From contig NZ_JACHND010000001.1 in assembly GCF_014205275.1 (NCBI RefSeq), forward strand, positions 3,720,001-3,784,000: a stretch of DNA of 64,000 bases. Reading direction: 5' to 3'. The translations under genes and the position numbers were made by a program. Source of the stretch: Sphaerisporangium siamense (GTDB lineage Bacteria; Actinomycetota; Actinomycetes; Streptosporangiales; Streptosporangiaceae). Numbering within the stretch: the stretch's first letter is position 1; every line of letters starts with the position of its first letter. Shown here in pieces: positions 26,229 to 34,918 of this stretch. The notes under the pieces are model-generated. The model was not told the DNA's origin and did no database searches. It saw only the letters and a list, made by a program, of their open reading frames with translations.

Positions 26229-26986
26229 GCGGCCGGCTGGTCCTATCGCCGCATCCGGATGACGCGGTGTGGTCCATCGGCGGGTGCATCGCGCGCTGGC
26301 GCCGTGCCGGCGAGCCTGTCACCGTGCTAACGGTCTTCGACGGCCCGCCGAACGGTCCCATCGCCGGCCTGCCGTCCGACATGGCGAGCGGCACGGCCGA
26401 AGGCGCGGCGGGCGTCACCACCGAGGACTGGCGGCGGGTGGCCGAGCCCGCCGTCCGGCGGGAGGAGGACCGCCGCGCGCTCGCCGCGATCGACGCTGGC
26501 GGCGTGTCAGTGGGCCTGCCCGACGCCGCCCTCCGTACCAGTGACAACGAACCACGGTACTCGCGGGTGCTGAGCCTGTTCGGCCGTCCGCACCCCGACG
26601 ACCACACGCTGCCCGCCGCCATCGCCGCCGCGATCCACGCCCACCTCGCCCCCGGCGACGCGCTGTACGCCCCCCTCGCCGCGGGAAACCACATCGACCA
26701 CCGCTTGGTGCGCGCAGCCGTCGAGTCCGACCCCACCCTGCGGGCCCGCACGACCTGGTACGAGGACGTCCCGTACAAGCTCGCTCCCCGCGACACCGCC
26801 GGCCTCCACCCGCGCTACGAGCCGATCGACCCGGCCGACCTAGAAGCCTGGATCGCCGCCGCCGTCCACTACGAGAGCCAGGCCGAGGCAGTCCTCGGCG
26901 GCACGAGAGAACTGCGCGCTCACCTGACCGGCCGCGTCGAGCCCCACGGCGGCGCCATCCGGTTGTGGTCGGCCCCCGCCGCCTGA
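26225..26986 (+). CDS. LmbE/PIG-L-family N-deacetylase, MitC-like candidate
   Basis: 253 residues. LSPHPDDAVWSIGG is the zinc-binding PHPDD motif and AAGNHIDHRLVR supplies the second His-Asp-His cluster. The family removes N-acetyl groups from GlcNAc conjugates (as in mycothiol and GPI synthesis). Following a glycosyltransferase and AHBA synthase it fits deacetylation of an AHBA-GlcNAc intermediate. Overlaps the glycosyltransferase by 4 nt and ends the long operon; a 197-bp gap follows. Confidence 0.9.
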   Translation: MSGRLVLSPHPDDAVWSIGGCIARWRRAGEPVTVLTVFDGPPNGPIAGLPSDMASGTAEGAAGVTTEDWRRVAEPAVRREEDRRALAAIDAGGVSVGLPDAALRTSDNEPRYSRVLSLFGRPHPDDHTLPAAIAAAIHAHLAPGDALYAPLAAGNHIDHRLVRAAVESDPTLRARTTWYEDVPYKLAPRDTAGLHPRYEPIDPADLEAWIAAAVHYESQAEAVLGGTRELRAHLTGRVEPHGGAIRLWSAPAA

Positions 26987-27183
26987 CCAGGCCGTACCCA
27001 GCCGTCGAGAGCCGGACCAGGCTGTGCCCGAGGCGACTGGGGGTCGTACCACGCCGTGCCGGAATCGGACCTGTACGGCGGGGGAGAGGGACACCTGACG
27101 TGGCCGCATCCGGACTTGACGGTATGCCCCCGACGTACCACCCGATCGTCCTGATTCGCTGCGATAACGGAAACAATCAGCCC

Positions 27184-28083
27184 ATGACGCTGACCGACGC
27201 CGCTCGCCGGATTGACGCGGTTGAGCGCTTCATCTGGCTGAACGCCCGCCTCATCGACCGCTACCGCTTCGACTGCCTCTTCCGGGACGGCGACTCCGAC
27301 CGGCTCGTCGCGGCGCTGCGGCCGTACCAGAACCCGGACGGCGGCTTCGGCAACGCGTTGGAGGGCGACTTCCGCGGCCCCACCAGCCAGGCCACCACCG
27401 CCGATTTCGCGCTGCGCATGATGGACGACGTCGGCCGCAGCGACCGCGACATCGTCATCCCGTTCTACGACTGGCTGATGACGGTGACCAGCGAGGACGG
27501 CGGCGTCCCCATGGTGCTGCCGACCGTCGAGGGCTACCCGCGCGCGTCCTGGTGGGAGAACCCGACCCCGCCCGGCCTGAACCCCACCGCGACCCTCGCC
27601 GCGTACCTGTGGCGCTACGACATCGACCACCCGTGGCGCGACCCCGCGACCGCGTTCGCCTGGCGGGCGTTCGACGGCATCCCGAACCGCATCGCCGCCG
27701 GCGAATGGCCGGTGCAGATCGCCTACGACGTCCGTACCGCCGTCCAGTTCCTCGATGTCGTCCCCGACCGCGACCGCGCCGAGAAGACCTGCGCCGAGGT
27801 CGGCGAGATCCTCAAGGACCACGACGTCATCGCCTTCGACCCGACCCGGCCCGGCGACATCTCACTGCCCCTCGACTTCGCGCCGGCCGCCGACTCCATC
27901 ACCAGGAGCTGGTTCACCGACGACGTCATCGAGGCCAACCTCGACGTGTTCGCGGCCGCCCAGGACGAGGACGGCGGCTGGCAGGTCACCTGGGACGTCT
28001 GGAACCCGTCGTCCCTCGCCGAATGGCGCGGCTGGTTCACGATCGAGCGGATGAAGATCCTGCGTTCGTACGGCCGTATCTGA
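27184..28083 (+). CDS. Alpha/alpha-barrel (prenyltransferase/cyclase-repeat-like) protein, copy 2
   Basis: 299 residues, clearly paralogous to the protein at 14630 (shared WLNARLIDRYRF/LVDRLRFEHLF, PYQNPDGGFGNALEGD, SEDGGVPMVLP, AQDEDGGWQVTWDVWNP and the end MKILRSYGRI). ATG at 27184 aligns with the paralogue's start. The upstream 197-bp gap contains GACTTGACG (27113-27121), part of the 14-mer found near the other paralogue. Function unknown; two copies flanking the AHBA operon suggest a heterodimer or two successive steps. Confidence 0.8.
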   Translation: MTLTDAARRIDAVERFIWLNARLIDRYRFDCLFRDGDSDRLVAALRPYQNPDGGFGNALEGDFRGPTSQATTADFALRMMDDVGRSDRDIVIPFYDWLMTVTSEDGGVPMVLPTVEGYPRASWWENPTPPGLNPTATLAAYLWRYDIDHPWRDPATAFAWRAFDGIPNRIAAGEWPVQIAYDVRTAVQFLDVVPDRDRAEKTCAEVGEILKDHDVIAFDPTRPGDISLPLDFAPAADSITRSWFTDDVIEANLDVFAAAQDEDGGWQVTWDVWNPSSLAEWRGWFTIERMKILRSYGRI

Positions 28084-28104
28084 CTGTGGAGGACTAGCGA
28101 CGCC

Positions 28105-29466
28105 ATGGCCGCTCCCACCGTCCAGGAAAAGCTTCCCGAACTGGTGCTGACCCCCGTCGACAGGCTCAGGCTGCGACGCACCCGGCGCCCCACCGACTTC
28201 CTGGAACGGCTGGGCGCGGGCTCCCCGCGGATCGTCCGCTTCCGGCTGCGCGGCCAGGACACCTACCTGCTGATCGCCCCGGACCTGGTCCGCGAGCTGC
28301 TCGTCGCCCAGGGCCGCGCCACCGGCAAGGCGCGCGGCCACAGCCACGCCCGCATGATCCTCGGCCAGGGTCTGCTCACCAGCGACGGCGACCTGCACCA
28401 ACGGCAGCGCCGCATGATCGCGCCCGCCTTCCACCCGACCCGCGTCGAGCAGTACGCCGACCAGGCCGTCGTCACCGCCACCGTGCTCGCCGAGCACCCC
28501 GACTGGCGGGACGGCGCGGTCCGCGACGTCGCCGAGGACATGATCGACCTGATGCTCCTCAACATCGGCCGCATGCTGTTCGGCGCCGACCTCACCGAGG
28601 ACGCCGGTGCCGTGGCCGGCGCGCTCACCACGCTGCTGCGGCCCTTCGAACGCCGCCTGCTGCCTACCAGCAAACTGATGCGCCGCCTGCGCACCCCCGG
28701 CGACCGGCAGATCGCCGCCGCGGGCGCCGAGCTGACCCGCGTGGTCGAACGCCACATCGCCGAGCACCGCGAGTCCGGCGACCGTGGCGACATCCTCTCC
28801 ATGCTGCTGTCCGCCCGGGACCCCTCCGGCGAGCCGATGCCGGACGGCCAGGTGCGCGACGAGGCGGTCACGATGATGCTGGCCGGCCACGAGACCTCGG
28901 CGGCGGCGCTGTCGTGGACGTGGTTGTTCCTCGACGAGAACCCTTCGGTGGCCGAACGGCTGCACGAGGAGGTCGACCGCCTCGACACCACCCCCACCCA
29001 CGGCGACCTGGACCGGCTGCCCTGGTCCCGCGCGGTGATCGCCGAGTCCCTGCGCATCATGCCCCCGACCTGGATGATGAGCCGCCGCCTCCAACAGGAC
29101 GTCGTCTTCGACGGCTGGACGGTCCCCGACGGCTCGACCTGCATCGTCGCCCAATGGCTCACCCACCGCGACGAACGCTGGTGGCCCACCCCCCTGACCT
29201 TCCGCCCCGAACGCTGGATCACCCCGGCCGGCAAGTTCGACGAGACCGCCCCCGGCCAGCCGCCAGGCGCGTACTTCCCCTTCGGAATGGGCCGCCGCGT
29301 CTGCCTCGGCCAACCGTTCGCCCGCGCCGAACTGGCCCTGGTCCTGGCGACGCTGACCCGCCACTGGTCGGCGACCCTCATCCCCGGCCACCCCATCGAC
29401 ATCCGCCCCGGCACCGCCCTACGCCCCGCCCACGGCCTGCGGATGACCCTGCACCGCCGCCCGTGA
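28105..29466 (+). CDS. Cytochrome P450
   Basis: 453 residues. MLAGHETSAAALSWTW is the I-helix oxygen-activation motif, ESLRIMPP the ExxR motif, and FPFGMGRRVCLGQPFA the heme-Cys loop. The length and FRPERW motif resemble the CYP102-like or bacterial class that needs separate ferredoxin partners; none is encoded nearby. A hydroxylation or oxidative ring-forming step is likely. 21 nt after the barrel protein, so probably cotranscribed. Confidence 0.93.
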   Translation: MAAPTVQEKLPELVLTPVDRLRLRRTRRPTDFLERLGAGSPRIVRFRLRGQDTYLLIAPDLVRELLVAQGRATGKARGHSHARMILGQGLLTSDGDLHQRQRRMIAPAFHPTRVEQYADQAVVTATVLAEHPDWRDGAVRDVAEDMIDLMLLNIGRMLFGADLTEDAGAVAGALTTLLRPFERRLLPTSKLMRRLRTPGDRQIAAAGAELTRVVERHIAEHRESGDRGDILSMLLSARDPSGEPMPDGQVRDEAVTMMLAGHETSAAALSWTWLFLDENPSVAERLHEEVDRLDTTPTHGDLDRLPWSRAVIAESLRIMPPTWMMSRRLQQDVVFDGWTVPDGSTCIVAQWLTHRDERWWPTPLTFRPERWITPAGKFDETAPGQPPGAYFPFGMGRRVCLGQPFARAELALVLATLTRHWSATLIPGHPIDIRPGTALRPAHGLRMTLHRRP

Positions 29467-29591
29467 GGCTGCGGCCACCCATAGAAGCCGAGGCTGCGGC
29501 CGCCCGTAGAAGCTGGGGCGGGAACGCGACTCGCGAAGGGAGCAGCGATGCCTGGGGCTGGGGCGCGACCGTCGCTCGCGAGGGAGTAGTG
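29467..29591 (+). repeat. Tandem imperfect duplications before the cupin gene
   Basis: GAGGCTGCGGCC followed by ACCCATAGAAGC (about 29465-29488) is repeated once with two changes (29489-29512). A second pair follows: CTCGCGAAGGGAGCAGCGATG and CTCGCGAGGGAGTAGTGATG, so the ribosome site and start codon of the cupin gene exist in a near-copy upstream. Local tandem duplication is the simple explanation. Confidence 0.5.
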
Positions 29592-30023
29592 ATGGCTGGA
29601 ACACACAAGAAGCCCGAGGACCTGGACACCGAACTCACCGGCGGCATCAAATCCGGCGGCGAGGAATGGGGCGAATTCACCGTCCGCTACGTCGAGGTCC
29701 CCGCAGGCACCGACGTGACCCCCCTCCTGAAGGGCCTCCCCGGAGACCTGTGCCAGTGCCCCCACTGGGGCCTGATGCTCAAGGGCGAAATGTGGCAACG
29801 CTACGCCGACGGCTCAGAAATGCTCACCCGCGCAGGCGAACTCTTCTACTGGCCCCCCGGCCACACCGGCATCAACCACGTAGACACCGTCTTCATCGAG
29901 TTCAGCCCCACCACCGACCTCCGCCCGGTCATCGAACACATGGCCCGCCTACTCAGTAGCCCGGAGACCCCCTCCCATGGCGACACCGCCGCCCAACCCC
30001 TCGTCCCCGACCGCACGTCCTGA
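29592..30023 (+). CDS. Small cupin-like protein
   Basis: 143 residues, single-domain cupin-like beta barrel: VEVPAGTDVTPLLKGLPGD, CQCPHWGLMLKGEMWQRYADG, and AGELFYWPPGHTGI with a His in the second motif. Metal ligands are incomplete compared with dioxygenases, so binding or cyclase/isomerase activity is possible. ATG at 29592 has GGGAG 5 nt upstream. Placed between the P450 and a radical SAM gene at the end of the cluster. Confidence 0.75.
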   Translation: MAGTHKKPEDLDTELTGGIKSGGEEWGEFTVRYVEVPAGTDVTPLLKGLPGDLCQCPHWGLMLKGEMWQRYADGSEMLTRAGELFYWPPGHTGINHVDTVFIEFSPTTDLRPVIEHMARLLSSPETPSHGDTAAQPLVPDRTS

Positions 30024-30196
30024 CCTGCCTTTCCAGGTCGCGGCACATCGGCTGAAGCGGCTCGTACGCGGCCGCCGAGATGACCCACGGGTCCTGGCGC
30101 GGACGGCGCCGAAGACCGACCCGCCCCCGGCCGCGCGGCATGGTCCGATGATCCAGTCCGGGATGTGGCCGCTGAGATGAACTGGAGGTCCGGTCC

Positions 30197-32107
30197 ATGC
30201 GGGTAGCGCTGGTCAACATGCCCTGGGCGCCGATCGACGTCCCCTCGCTCGCCCTCGGCATCCTGCGCAACACCGTCTCCCAGTCCCTTCCCGATGCCGA
30301 GGTCGTGGACGTCCACGCCCACCTGGACTATCTGGACTGGTGCGCCGGCCTCACCGTGGACGACTACCGCTTCTATTCCGATCACACCTACTTCGAGGGC
30401 TACGGCGACTGGATCTTCTCCGCCGCCCTGTACGACGACCCCGCCTGGCGGGTCGCCGAGTTCCGCGACCGATACACGAAGTCGATGACCCCGGACGAGC
30501 TGTCTCTAACCCTGCGCCTGCACGAGTCCGCGCCCCGCTTCGTGGCCGACCTGGCCGACCGTCTCGCCGCGATCGCCCCCGACATCATCGGCTTCACCTC
30601 CACGTTCCAGCAGACCACCGCCACCCTCGCCACCGCCCGCCGCCTGAAACTCCTCCGGCCGAACACGGTGGTCATCCTCGGCGGCGCCAACTGCGACGGC
30701 GTCCAGGGCGCGGCCCTGCACCGCAACTTCCCCTTCCTCGACTACGTGGTCCGCGGCGAAGGCGAAGCCGCCTTCCCCCAGCTCCTGACCACCCTGGCCG
30801 GCGGCGTACACCCACCTTTACCGACATCCTCTGCGGCGGAGGTGCCCGGCCTGTGCTGGCGTACCCCGGACGGCACTTCGGTCGCCAACCCGATGCGGGC
30901 CCGCCCCTTGCGCCCGTCCGAGATCGTGGCTCCCGACTACGGCACCTACTTCGACCGCCTCAGCACCTCCACCGCCCGCGACCGGATCGAGCCCAAGCTC
31001 GTCGTCGAGGGATCACGCGGCTGCTGGTGGGGCGAGAAACACCACTGCACTTTCTGCGGCCTGAACGGCACGGCCCTGGAATTCCGGAGCAAAAGCCCGG
31101 ACCGCTTCTACAACGAAATCATGGACCTGGTGGAACGGCACCAGATCCGGGACATGTTCGTCGTGGACGACATTCTCGACATGGGCTACCTGACCTCCGT
31201 CCTGCCCCGGATAGCCGAATCCGGCCAGGACCTGCGGCTACGCTACGAAGTCAAGTCGAACCTGCGCCGCGACCAACTGGAAACTCTCGTCCGCGCCGGC
31301 CTGACCCACGTACAGCCGGGCATCGAAAACCTAAGTGGCCGGGTGCTCGACCTCATAGGCAAGGGCGTGACCGGCTGCCAGAACGTCCGCCTGCTCCGCG
31401 ACGCCGCCTCCGTAGGTCTCTCACTCTCCTGGAACTACCTCTACGGCTTCCCCGGCGAAACCGACGACGACTACGAGTCCGTCCTATGCCAACTCCCCGC
31501 CCTGCACCACTTGGCCCCGGCCGAACAGGTGGCTCGAATCGCCATCGAACGCTTCAGCCCCTACTTCGACCGCCCCGATCTAGGCTTCCCCGACCCCCGC
31601 CCCCGCGACCACTATCACCTCACCTACGACCTTCCCGAACGAGAACTCGCCGACCTGGCCTACCTCTTCGACGCCCCACCCCAGGGCATCGCCGACACCA
31701 TGGCCACCCACCTCGCCAACGCCGTCACCACCTGGCGCGACGCCTACTCCACCAGCCACCTCACCTACCAGGAAACCGACAACACGATCACCGTCACCAA
31801 CACCCGCCCCACCTACCACTGGACAACCCTCCACCTGCAAGACCCCCGCGAGATCGCCGCCCTCCACCTCCTCGACCAACCCCGCACCGCGGCCTTTCTC
31901 GAACGTGCCCTCCCCGCCGATACGACCTGGGTCACGAGCCTGCTCAAGCACTGGCACGCCATGGGTCTGCTCTTCACCGACGCGGACCGGTACCTCCACC
32001 TGGTCACCACCCCAACGATCCCCGCCCTGCCCCACTCCCTGCCCCCTGAGTGGCCCGGCTGGCAGGACACTCCAACACCCCAGGACCACACGACCCCCCT
32101 GCCATGA
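30197..32107 (+). CDS. B12-type radical SAM enzyme of the RiPP-maturation (rSAM C-methyltransferase 1-like) family
   Basis: 636 residues. An N-terminal B12-binding-like region (IIGFTSTFQQTTATLATARRLK, VILGGANCDG, DYVVRGEGEAAFPQL) precedes the radical SAM barrel. The cluster motif is spaced CX7CX2C in RGCWWGEKHHCTFCGLNG, which is the hallmark of the family first described as bacteriocin-maturation radical SAM protein 1. Leu208 is a TTA codon (30818-30820). GGAGG lies 8 nt before the ATG. No convincing RiPP precursor is nearby except the tiny ORF overlapping its stop; it may have been recruited to the AHBA pathway for C-methylation. Confidence 0.88.
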   Translation: MRVALVNMPWAPIDVPSLALGILRNTVSQSLPDAEVVDVHAHLDYLDWCAGLTVDDYRFYSDHTYFEGYGDWIFSAALYDDPAWRVAEFRDRYTKSMTPDELSLTLRLHESAPRFVADLADRLAAIAPDIIGFTSTFQQTTATLATARRLKLLRPNTVVILGGANCDGVQGAALHRNFPFLDYVVRGEGEAAFPQLLTTLAGGVHPPLPTSSAAEVPGLCWRTPDGTSVANPMRARPLRPSEIVAPDYGTYFDRLSTSTARDRIEPKLVVEGSRGCWWGEKHHCTFCGLNGTALEFRSKSPDRFYNEIMDLVERHQIRDMFVVDDILDMGYLTSVLPRIAESGQDLRLRYEVKSNLRRDQLETLVRAGLTHVQPGIENLSGRVLDLIGKGVTGCQNVRLLRDAASVGLSLSWNYLYGFPGETDDDYESVLCQLPALHHLAPAEQVARIAIERFSPYFDRPDLGFPDPRPRDHYHLTYDLPERELADLAYLFDAPPQGIADTMATHLANAVTTWRDAYSTSHLTYQETDNTITVTNTRPTYHWTTLHLQDPREIAALHLLDQPRTAAFLERALPADTTWVTSLLKHWHAMGLLFTDADRYLHLVTTPTIPALPHSLPPEWPGWQDTPTPQDHTTPLP

Positions 32108-32316
32108 AGACCGCAGGCTACAGATTCGGACCGATGGGACACCGCCACGTCCGAGGGGGAAAACCGGTGCGAGAATTGGCCGACTGCGCAGCGCGGAAAG
32201 CAAGGGCACTATTTCGCGGCTCGATCGACGCATGTCGTGACGAGCTACAAATCCACGAAAGTCGTAGTGCGAGGCCAACGGCATACCTTCGTCCCGGCTT
32301 GAGATCTGGTACGTAA
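32104..32316 (+). CDS. Small ORF coupled to the radical SAM gene (uncertain)
   Basis: A 70-residue ORF whose ATG overlaps the radical SAM stop in the ATGA manner used throughout this cluster. The peptide is basic with two Cys (RELADCAARK, SIDACRDEL) and no recognisable domain. Base composition falls here, so it may be a chance frame at the cluster border, or a small partner or substrate peptide of the radical SAM enzyme. Confidence 0.3.
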   Translation: MKTAGYRFGPMGHRHVRGGKPVRELADCAARKARALFRGSIDACRDELQIHESRSARPTAYLRPGLRSGT

Positions 32317-32436
32317 GATATGCCTTCGCCCAACGGTGAGCATCGGAGCAATTTCCGGCCGGCACCGCATCGTCGGCGGCTTAGAACCTGTTAAGTGTTA
32401 CGAAAAGGGTACGCTCCATGCCGGTGATATAAAGGT

Positions 32437-33396
32437 TCAAAGTACTGTTCGCTCACCCCAGCCGTCAATTGCAAGCGCTAGATGTTGTTCTAGGTAGCTG
32501 ACAGCCGGACGGAGCTGTGATGGGACCTGGATGGGGGCATTGGCGAGCATCGCCAAGTCGGGATATTTGTGCAGGCTCGGTGCGATTCGTACGGTCCAGG
32601 TTCTGGCTTCGATGACCAGGAGTCCGCGGTCGAATAATGCGTGGAGATCACGGCGGAGCAGCAGGCCGCCATTGATGTCGTGATTGGGAGTGTCCCTGTA
32701 GCGATAGAGATGGGCGGCTTCGAGACACTCGGCTGGTTGGGCCCCTGTGATGGCGCAGCAACTACCATAGCGTTCTAGGAGGTGGCTACGGAACTTCGCT
32801 TGTCCCACCCGTGCCCTTTGAAGGACCTGCCGATGGCCGCCCTTAATAGGCGGGCGCACGCCGCCGTCCTCCCTCCACCACAGTGAGCCAAGGCCGACTG
32901 CGGCGCTGAAGAGCTCTCGCAGTCCATCTGGTTTGATGGGGCGGATGGACTGTTGCCCTGACCGGTTTCCATACAAGCTGCGGAGCGCTTTCTCTGGCAT
33001 CGGTGTGTCCAAAGGACGCCAGGTGCGCCCGTAGTAGCCCTCGAACACGGTGACGTCGATGGTCTCTGACGTCGGAGTCTCGAACTCTTTTCCGCATGGT
33101 GAGCATTTGAAGGGAATGTCGCGAGTCTTGCGGGTTTTGAAGGAGGTCGCTCCGCATTGTGGACAGCGCCGTCGCTCCTTCTTGCCGGTACCGGAGGCGA
33201 TCTCGTCCATCCAGGCAAGACCGAGAACCCACCCTCCGTCCTTAAGAATGACGAGGTCACCCTCTTGGGCGTCGCCACTGTGAGCGACCGTGCTGTTCCA
33301 CACATACTTATCGCCTAAGACGTCCTCGTAGCCGAGGTTGCCCCCGAATTGCCGGTCGGCCTCCTCGACAGTGAGGAGACTCCACGCTCTCAGCAT
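32437..33396 (-). CDS. HNH endonuclease with N-terminal PUA/EVE-like domain and zinc ribbon
   Basis: 319 residues. The N-terminal ~95 residues (EEGDLVILKDGGWVLGLAWMDEI region) resemble PUA/EVE-type small-ligand or modified-base binding folds, an uncertain reading. A zinc ribbon follows (CPQCG and CSPCG, about 80-105). The C-terminal domain has CCAITGAQPAECLEAAHLYRY and NGGLLLRRDLHALFD, an HNH_2-like nuclease core. A modification-dependent restriction enzyme is a reasonable guess. Minus strand, stands alone, in the zone where GC content drops after the biosynthetic cluster. Confidence 0.75.
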   Translation of the reverse strand: MLRAWSLLTVEEADRQFGGNLGYEDVLGDKYVWNSTVAHSGDAQEGDLVILKDGGWVLGLAWMDEIASGTGKKERRRCPQCGATSFKTRKTRDIPFKCSPCGKEFETPTSETIDVTVFEGYYGRTWRPLDTPMPEKALRSLYGNRSGQQSIRPIKPDGLRELFSAAVGLGSLWWREDGGVRPPIKGGHRQVLQRARVGQAKFRSHLLERYGSCCAITGAQPAECLEAAHLYRYRDTPNHDINGGLLLRRDLHALFDRGLLVIEARTWTVRIAPSLHKYPDLAMLANAPIQVPSQLRPAVSYLEQHLALAIDGWGERTVL

Positions 33397-33697
33397 CGAC
33401 GTATGATCTCATGCCCGGTCCGCAATGTGCTGACAAGTCAGATCAATCTCGCGCAAGCTGTGATATTTTCGTGTTCCTCCCAGGGAGGGTGTGCGCTGCA
33501 GTCCCATGTCAGCCAATGAGCGTAGAACCACAGGTCGGCGAGCTGGGGTGAGGGCGAGCCGGTAGGAGAACCGGGACCAGGAACGGCTCAAGAGGGCGAC
33601 TGCGGCGCGGTTCATTGGTCCCGTCGTCGCTGCGCAGTTCGCGTCGTGCGCTGCGTGCGTCTGCGCTCCTCTGCGATTCCTGGCAACCCTCGGTCAC
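33397..33697. other. Intergenic stretch between two HNH genes
   Basis: About 300 bp without a convincing gene. It contains short frames on both strands with no family resemblance and no clear ribosome site. It presumably holds the promoter of the downstream minus-strand HNH gene at its left end. Confidence 0.5.
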
Positions 33698-34918
33698 TTA
33701 CACCGCACCCGCTGCCTGAGAGTCCTCTGAGATGTGGCAACGATGGTAAGCAAGGTGTCGGCGATCCGGTGGGTGTCCGTCGGCGAGCCGCATTTGTGCG
33801 ATCACCTTGCCGCTGGGGACGTCGACGGCCACCAGCTCGTCGCTGATTGTGATCGTTCCACCGTCGAACAGGACGTGATGGTTAGGGCACAGGCAGAGAA
33901 GGTTGCCCGGCTCGTCGGGGCCGTTGTGAGGCGTGCCAAGCGGGCGGATGTGGGCGCCTTCGGCGTAAGGACCTCGCCTGGTCGTGAGACGGATACCACA
34001 GAGTTGGCACCGATGGTCGTGCAGGAGCTTGACCTGCTCCGCGAGCGCCGAGTCACGGATCACGCGGTTGGTTGTGACCGCGCGGCGGCTTGGTGTCGGT
34101 GTCCCATTGGGAAGAGATCTGATCTCGTCCTGGGGCGACGAGATGGCGTCGGGTTCAGGGGCAAGTCGGGTGGCCGCAAGTAGCTCATCGTGGTCGACAT
34201 CACGGAAGTACTCGTCGAGGAGCCGCAGGACGATCTGAGCGCGTACGGCCGGATGGTCGGTGACAAGGTTGTGAGCCCATGAGGGTAAACCGCTGAGTGG
34301 CTGGTTCTGCCGCATCCAGCGCTGAGCCGCACTGCCGCTGGCCCTTGGAACGTCGTCATGGTCCGGGAAGGCCCAGAGCCCGTGGTGATAGAGACGGAGT
34401 ACGGGAAACTCGGCGTGTAGACCGTCGCCGGGATGACCGAACTCTCGCAGGAGCGACTCGAGTGCGGGAAAGGCAACTCTCCATGGCACAAGGTGTTCGT
34501 AGCCCCGGGCCGCTCTGCCGAGGGCCCAGAGAAGGGTCAAAGGCTGATGCCGTTTCCGCGCGCCGGGCGTGGCCGATGCGGCGGTTTTGAGTGTGAGGAT
34601 CTTCTGGAGCAGGTTCTCCAGGGAGCGTCCGTCGATGACGTCGCTCGGACGGGTGACCTCAAAGCCGAGGTTACTCAGTGCGCGTGCGACGGTGGCGTTG
34701 CCGCCGGAGAAGTTCTCGGCTTGGAGCGGTCGCCCGTCAACGCCGCGATGTGCCACGCCGGCGATGGCCTTGGAGTCGTACCGCTTCCCGTCATGTAGGA
34801 GGAAGTAGTCGCGTGCCGGGCCGTATCCGTAGACCTTGAGAAAGGCATCCCTGCCCAGCTTGTCGTACTCCTCGATGGCGGACAGAACCATCTCGTGACG
34901 GAGATCGGAAAGTGCCAT
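33698..34918 (-). CDS. ScoMcrA-like phosphorothioate-binding HNH endonuclease
   Basis: 406 residues in three parts. Residues 1-95 resemble the ScoMcrA N-terminal head domain (KVYGYGPARDYFLLHDGKRY, DSKAIAGVAHRG, FSGGNATVARAL, LGFEVTRP). Residues ~110-250 resemble the DNA sulfur-binding domain (ARKRHQPLTLLWALGRAARG, FPVLRLYHHGLWAF). The C-terminus is an HNH nuclease (CQLCGIRL, EGAHIRPLG, GNLLCLCPNHHVLFDGG). ScoMcrA-type enzymes cleave near phosphorothioated DNA. A TATCAT hexamer lies 6 nt before the ATG, suggesting a leaderless transcript. It is notable because a phosphorothioation operon lies 19 kb away. Confidence 0.8.
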   Translation of the reverse strand: MALSDLRHEMVLSAIEEYDKLGRDAFLKVYGYGPARDYFLLHDGKRYDSKAIAGVAHRGVDGRPLQAENFSGGNATVARALSNLGFEVTRPSDVIDGRSLENLLQKILTLKTAASATPGARKRHQPLTLLWALGRAARGYEHLVPWRVAFPALESLLREFGHPGDGLHAEFPVLRLYHHGLWAFPDHDDVPRASGSAAQRWMRQNQPLSGLPSWAHNLVTDHPAVRAQIVLRLLDEYFRDVDHDELLAATRLAPEPDAISSPQDEIRSLPNGTPTPSRRAVTTNRVIRDSALAEQVKLLHDHRCQLCGIRLTTRRGPYAEGAHIRPLGTPHNGPDEPGNLLCLCPNHHVLFDGGTITISDELVAVDVPSGKVIAQMRLADGHPPDRRHLAYHRCHISEDSQAAGAV

